Source: an uncultured Pseudomonadota bacterium (GTDB lineage: Bacteria; Desulfobacterota_B; Binatia; UBA9968). From it: DNA of 9,632 bases. Position numbers and translations under genes: made by a program. Below the pieces are notes generated by a model. It saw nothing but the letters and a program-made list of their open reading frames with translations, had not been told where the DNA came from and did not search any database. Location: NCBI GenBank assembly GCA_946478635.1, contig CAMLCX010000157.1, forward strand, positions 1 to 9,632. The letters are read 5' to 3'. Shown here piece by piece: positions 6,261 to 9,632 of the stretch. Positions within the stretch are counted from its first letter, which is position 1; each line of letters begins with the position of its first letter.

Positions 6261-7289
6261 TCATTTCCCCATGAGTTTTTTCACCTTTTCGATGACCTCC
6301 GGCGGTTGAGTCATCACTTCTTTTGCTAACTTCTCCAACTCTTCTCCGGTTGAGGGTTCCGCCTCTAGATTCCTTTTTTTGACTGCGTCCAGAAATTCAG
6401 GATCAGCCATCAATTTCATGAACGCTTCACGCAGCGTCTTCAGCCGTTCGGCGGGTATTCCGGGAGGCAATATGTAGGGACGACCGAGATCTCCGGAAGC
6501 GAGAACGACCTTAGCTAGACTGCGTCCCGCCTCCTCGGTCTTGAACTCATCCATCAGCTCATTGAGCGTCGGTACCTGAGGCAATCTCTCGTCTCGTTTT
6601 CTTCCCGTTTGAATCAATACATGGGCGAACCCCTTGGCCAGCCAGGTTCGATAGGGCTCGCCGCTGAACCAAGCTGCGTGGGTAAACGCGCGGCACTGAG
6701 CCTCGTTTTTTTCCACCGCCAAATCCATTTCCGGTCCGCCTGGATAACCTAAAATGATCTCGAATTTCGTGCCGATCGTTTCATTTAAAAGTTTGGGCAT
6801 GTAGTGGCCGACCGTGCCGGTCCCCGTGGCGGTGCACTTGGGCGGTTGTGTGGCGCCGCGTACGTCATAGATGGTTTTAAACGGCGTGTCGGAGCGCATA
6901 TAAATAAGATTATCCGACCGGTCTACGCTGCCGATCCAATTGAATTTAGAGTAGTCAAACCTGACCTCTTTGCGTCCGGCAAGTTGATTGAAATAAATGG
7001 CCGGGATGATTGACATGACCGTGAGACCGTCGGGCTTCGCCACGTTGTAGAGATGGTTCGCCGCGATCAGAGAAGCGGCCCCCGGCATGTTTTGGACGAT
7101 GACGTCGGGATTTCCGGGAATGTGTTTGCCCCAATGCTGAGCGATGAGACGAGCGTGAGCATCATATTGGCTTCCCGCGGTGGTTCCTGTTACGAGCGTA
7201 ATCGTTTTTCCTTGATAGAAAGGTGTCTGGGCGTGAAGGCTCGAGCTCCAAACGAATGAAAAGACCAGGCCGAAGATAAATCTTTTCAT
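6261..7289 (-). CDS. TctC/Bug-type substrate-binding protein, first after the permease
   Basis: Periplasmic receptor of 342 residues, the usual family length. Residues 1-20 form a Sec signal peptide (KR, hydrophobic core, SLHA) with probable cleavage before QTPFYQGKT. Family landmarks are GKHIPGNPDVIVQNMPGAAS (about 54-73), KPDGLTV (85-91), the YILPPGIP block near the C-terminus and a DPEF helix. The loop after the first strand, PGG in classical Bug proteins, reads GTTAGSQYD (35-43), so the double glycine is missing. Exactly two cysteines occur, C152 in PPKC and C199 in QCRAF, which could form a periplasmic disulfide. An AAAGGAG Shine-Dalgarno sits six bases before the ATG, and the gene begins 36 bases after the permease. 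It aligns without gaps to the next receptor, with roughly half or more residues identical by eye, so the two look like tandem duplicates. Ligand unknown. Confidence 0.95.
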   Translation of the reverse strand: MKRFIFGLVFSFVWSSSLHAQTPFYQGKTITLVTGTTAGSQYDAHARLIAQHWGKHIPGNPDVIVQNMPGAASLIAANHLYNVAKPDGLTVMSIIPAIYFNQLAGRKEVRFDYSKFNWIGSVDRSDNLIYMRSDTPFKTIYDVRGATQPPKCTATGTGTVGHYMPKLLNETIGTKFEIILGYPGGPEMDLAVEKNEAQCRAFTHAAWFSGEPYRTWLAKGFAHVLIQTGRKRDERLPQVPTLNELMDEFKTEEAGRSLAKVVLASGDLGRPYILPPGIPAERLKTLREAFMKLMADPEFLDAVKKRNLEAEPSTGEELEKLAKEVMTQPPEVIEKVKKLMGK

Positions 7290-7325
7290 CGTATTCTCCT
7301 TTGCGTGACGCCGTCCTGTTTGCGA

Positions 7326-9386
7326 TCAAGCGAGATCCATCCACGCTAACAGCGTGCCTTCGGGAAAAGGCAGGTGAAGAAGGTAATCAAACAGAGCGTA
7401 GAAGATCACCCCAGCAACCAAACTCAAAAGAATACTGAGCGACCATTTTTCACGGCCGGCAAGCCGAAAATATAGAAAGCTCGCCACCGGCACGGCAATG
7501 ACAAAACCCAATAGCCAGATGGCAATGAAGAAGCCTAGCGTCCACGCGACGATGGAGACGGCGCGTCTTCGCGCGACGGCTGATTCCGGAGAGGATGTGA
7601 TTGGTGGCGGAATTGTGCTCCCGGTCGGGCGGAACAGGGCGTGGAAAAGCTCCTCACCAAAAGCCACAAGGGCCAATGCTAAACACGGAATGCCAAGAAC
7701 CATGGGAAAGAGCGCAGCTCGCTCTTCCATGGGGCGGATTTCGTAAAAAGTTTCGCGCAGCACATAGATAAACAGCGCCACGAAGAAAAGGGCGAAAAGG
7801 GGTCGGTAAACCTGGCTACGGAGCATGACCATTTGCGGCTCCGGCGCGGACTCCGGCGCCGCCGGAGCCTGTCTCCTCTCGCGCAGGATTTGGCGAATGG
7901 AGTACATAATTGCGCCGACAATGAAAACGGCAATAATCAGAACTCCCGGATGCAGCAGCCAGCCGACGCCATAGGCCCTGGTGGAAATCCAGAAATTTCG
8001 CTCAGTGATGGTTCCCAAAACAAGACCGACGAGTAGCGGAGGACGCTGCCAATCAAACTGAACCATGAGCCAGCCGAGGGCGCCAAAAATCAGCAGCACG
8101 ATCATGTCGCCGAAGCTGTTTTTGGCGGTGAATGCGCCAAGATAAATGAGCAGCAGAAGAAATGGCAGAAGCAAAGAGCCCCTAATATTGGTGATTTTTG
8201 CCAGTTGGTTGAGGAAAAGAAAGCAGGCTGCAACGGTGATGATATTGGAAACGATAATAATCCAGACAAAGGAGAACGTGAGCGTGAGATGTTTGGCTGG
8301 ATCGAGCATGTCCGGGCCTGGCACGATCCCCTGAATGAGAAACGCCCCGAACAAGATCGCTGTGGAGACACTGCTGGGGATACCAAACGCCACGGTAGTG
8401 ATCAGATCCCCTCCCTTGGTCGAGTTATTGGCGGCACCCGGACCAAGCACTCCTTCGACGGCGCCCTTGCCGAAGCGTTCCTTGTCCGGTGAACTTTGAA
8501 CCGCGTAGGCGTATGCCACCCACTGTGCCGCGCCACCCCCCACTCCCGGAAGTATGCCGACATAGGCCCCGAGTGCGCTGCACTTGAGCACCAACCACCA
8601 ATGACGGAAGGTGTCTTTCACTCCCTCCATGACGCCGCCTAGTTTGCCGACCTGTTCCCGGGCGATGCTGGTGCCTTGAACCGCCAAGTCGATAATTTCT
8701 GGAATAGCAAACAACCCGATGGTTACGGCGACGAGGTCAATGCCGTCCCACAAGAAGATCGACGGTCCTTGTCCCAGGACATTCTCAAAAGTAAAGCGCG
8801 GTACACCCCGTATTGGATCTAGCCCGATGGTGGATATCGTTAGCCCAAGGCCGCCAGCCATTAGACCCTTAACGATGTTTCCGCCGCTCAACGATCCAAC
8901 GAAGGTGATACCCAGAAGAGCGAGCATGAAGAACTCAGGAGAACCGATGGACAGAACTAGGGGGGCGGCAATGGGAATGGCCGCCGCCAAGACAAAGGCG
9001 CCAAAGACCGCGCCTACGAGAGAACTCATCAGCGCGGCGCCTAGAGCACGGCCGGCTTCTCCCTTCTTGGCCATCGGGTGGCCATCGACAATAGTCGAGG
9101 CTGTCGTGCCTTCGCCTGGGACGCCAAAAAGGATTGAGGTGATATCTCCGGTGGTTGCTGTGACGGCGTTCGATCCTAAGAGAAATGCGAATGCGGATGT
9201 GGGATCCATTTTGTAGATGAAGGGAAGCATCAGTGCCAGGGTTGCAGCGCCTCCCAGTCCGGGCAGAATGCCGACCCAGAAGCCGATGAAGATTCCCACC
9301 ACCATGAATAGAAAGGCCTGCTGGCCTTGGTTGGTAAAAGGTAGGATATTGATCAGGGCGTTATAAAAGGCGTCGATGTATTCCAT
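7326..9386 (-). CDS. Fused TctA-TctB permease of a tripartite tricarboxylate transporter
   Basis: Inner-membrane permease that takes up carboxylates delivered by TctC/Bug receptors, normally driven by an ion gradient. Residues 1-500 are TctA-like, with many hydrophobic helices. GILPGLGG (39-46) and GILPGVGG (277-284) are repeated glycine-rich loops, FGVPGEG and IVDGHPMA follow the first, and AANNSTKGGD...FGIPSS follows the second, showing an internal duplication. A charged, Ala/Pro-rich linker (about 500-525) leads to a TctB-like domain with about four hydrophobic segments (527-545, 558-577, 611-640, 648-672). TctA is usually near 500 residues and TctB near 150, so the length fits a complete A-B fusion. 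Classical operons encode B before A, so the fusion order is reversed. The start follows the upstream receptor stop by 15 bases and has no clear Shine-Dalgarno, suggesting translational coupling. Several classical TctA motif residues differ (see findings). Confidence 0.95.
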   Translation of the reverse strand: MEYIDAFYNALINILPFTNQGQQAFLFMVVGIFIGFWVGILPGLGGAATLALMLPFIYKMDPTSAFAFLLGSNAVTATTGDITSILFGVPGEGTTASTIVDGHPMAKKGEAGRALGAALMSSLVGAVFGAFVLAAAIPIAAPLVLSIGSPEFFMLALLGITFVGSLSGGNIVKGLMAGGLGLTISTIGLDPIRGVPRFTFENVLGQGPSIFLWDGIDLVAVTIGLFAIPEIIDLAVQGTSIAREQVGKLGGVMEGVKDTFRHWWLVLKCSALGAYVGILPGVGGGAAQWVAYAYAVQSSPDKERFGKGAVEGVLGPGAANNSTKGGDLITTVAFGIPSSVSTAILFGAFLIQGIVPGPDMLDPAKHLTLTFSFVWIIIVSNIITVAACFLFLNQLAKITNIRGSLLLPFLLLLIYLGAFTAKNSFGDMIVLLIFGALGWLMVQFDWQRPPLLVGLVLGTITERNFWISTRAYGVGWLLHPGVLIIAVFIVGAIMYSIRQILRERRQAPAAPESAPEPQMVMLRSQVYRPLFALFFVALFIYVLRETFYEIRPMEERAALFPMVLGIPCLALALVAFGEELFHALFRPTGSTIPPPITSSPESAVARRRAVSIVAWTLGFFIAIWLLGFVIAVPVASFLYFRLAGREKWSLSILLSLVAGVIFYALFDYLLHLPFPEGTLLAWMDLA

Positions 9387-9401
9387 AATCGTTTCGCTGA
9401 G

Positions 9402-9632
9402 CTATTTTTTTGGCTTGGTGATTAGGAAGTCGAGAAGCTCTTTGGCCCTGGGCGTTACCGCTAAGACTTTGTCCACGTATTTGTCGACTTCGTCCCCTGA
9501 AACGTAAGTTATTTGCAACTTGGATTTTTTCGCTTCGGCGATAAATTCGGGGTCCTGCATGGTGTCTGCGAAGCCCTTGCGTAGAAGTTGGAGCCGCTCG
9601 GTCGGCGTGCCTGGTGGAACCATAAAGGGACG
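9402..9632 (-). CDS. TctC/Bug-type substrate-binding protein, C-terminal part (cut by window edge)
   Basis: This is the C-terminal 76 residues of a periplasmic solute receptor of the tripartite tricarboxylate transporter family. The visible part opens with RPFMVPPGTPTERLQLLRKG and continues with a DPEF helix, then ends KPKK. The same RP-(Y/F)-x-(L/V)-PP-x-(T/I)-P block followed by a REAF/RKAF-type helix and DPEF occurs near the C-terminus of the other receptors in this window, so the assignment is firm even without the N-terminus. The open frame runs off the window at its upstream end. The stop lies 15 bases before the start of the fused permease, the classical arrangement of a tctC gene leading its permease genes. 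It is therefore probably the cognate receptor of that permease. The ligand cannot be predicted. Confidence 0.93.
   Translation of the reverse strand, partial: RPFMVPPGTPTERLQLLRKGFADTMQDPEFIAEAKKSKLQITYVSGDEVDKYVDKVLAVTPRAKELLDFLITKPKK

Noticed and set aside
8719..9216. A 165-codon plus-strand open frame opposite the permease
   Set aside because: Its Pro/Ala/Arg-rich translation is the expected antisense of a membrane protein gene, and no motif is recognisable.

Overview
The window reads as a chromosomal segment of a Gram-negative bacterium. At least five exported substrate-binding proteins with Sec signal peptides and a tripartite tricarboxylate transporter (TTT) permease imply a periplasm. 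Base composition looks close to balanced, slightly GC-rich by eye. The binding proteins share an FY-x-GKT start and an NMPGA(A/G)S...KPDGL core, a style I associate with soil or sediment Proteobacteria and Desulfobacterota, Rokubacteria or Tectomicrobia-like lineages. That placement is an inference from family style, not from a marker gene. Every supported gene lies on the minus strand, so transcription runs from high to low coordinates.

Transporter block (9632 down to 2890). It starts with the C-terminal end of a TctC/Bug-type binding protein cut by the window edge. Next is a single 686-residue permease in which the large TctA channel subunit is fused to the small TctB subunit. Four complete TctC/Bug proteins follow (6261-7289, 5169-6209, 4105-5136, 2890-3963). 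Gaps are 15, 36, 51 and 32 bases down to the third complete binding protein, consistent with one transcript. A 141-base gap before the last one leaves room for an internal promoter. The simplest reading is one fused permease served by several periplasmic receptors that widen its substrate range. The two receptors nearest the permease are close paralogues with a shared pair of cysteines and no PGG ligand loop. The permease itself departs from classical TctA motifs at matching places in both halves. The substrate cannot be named from sequence; organic or aromatic carboxylates are the family norm.

Miscellaneous block (2760 down to 1237). This holds a small exported DUF5329-like protein, an exported staphylococcal-nuclease-like (thermonuclease) protein with all expected active-site residues, and a DUF486 (DMT-superfamily) small membrane protein gene. 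The DUF486 gene is split by an apparent single-base deletion in a short A run.

Last block (1160 down to 89). A 72-residue helical protein overlaps the start of a nucleotidyltransferase-fold protein. This is a compact two-gene unit resembling toxin-antitoxin or AbiE-like layouts, with three CTAG sites spaced about 22 bases apart at its front. A conserved-looking small hypothetical follows whose open frame begins directly after the nucleotidyltransferase stop without a convincing start codon. No RNA genes, insertion sequences, CRISPR arrays or convincing terminators were seen, and no gene-free stretch exceeds about 180 bases.
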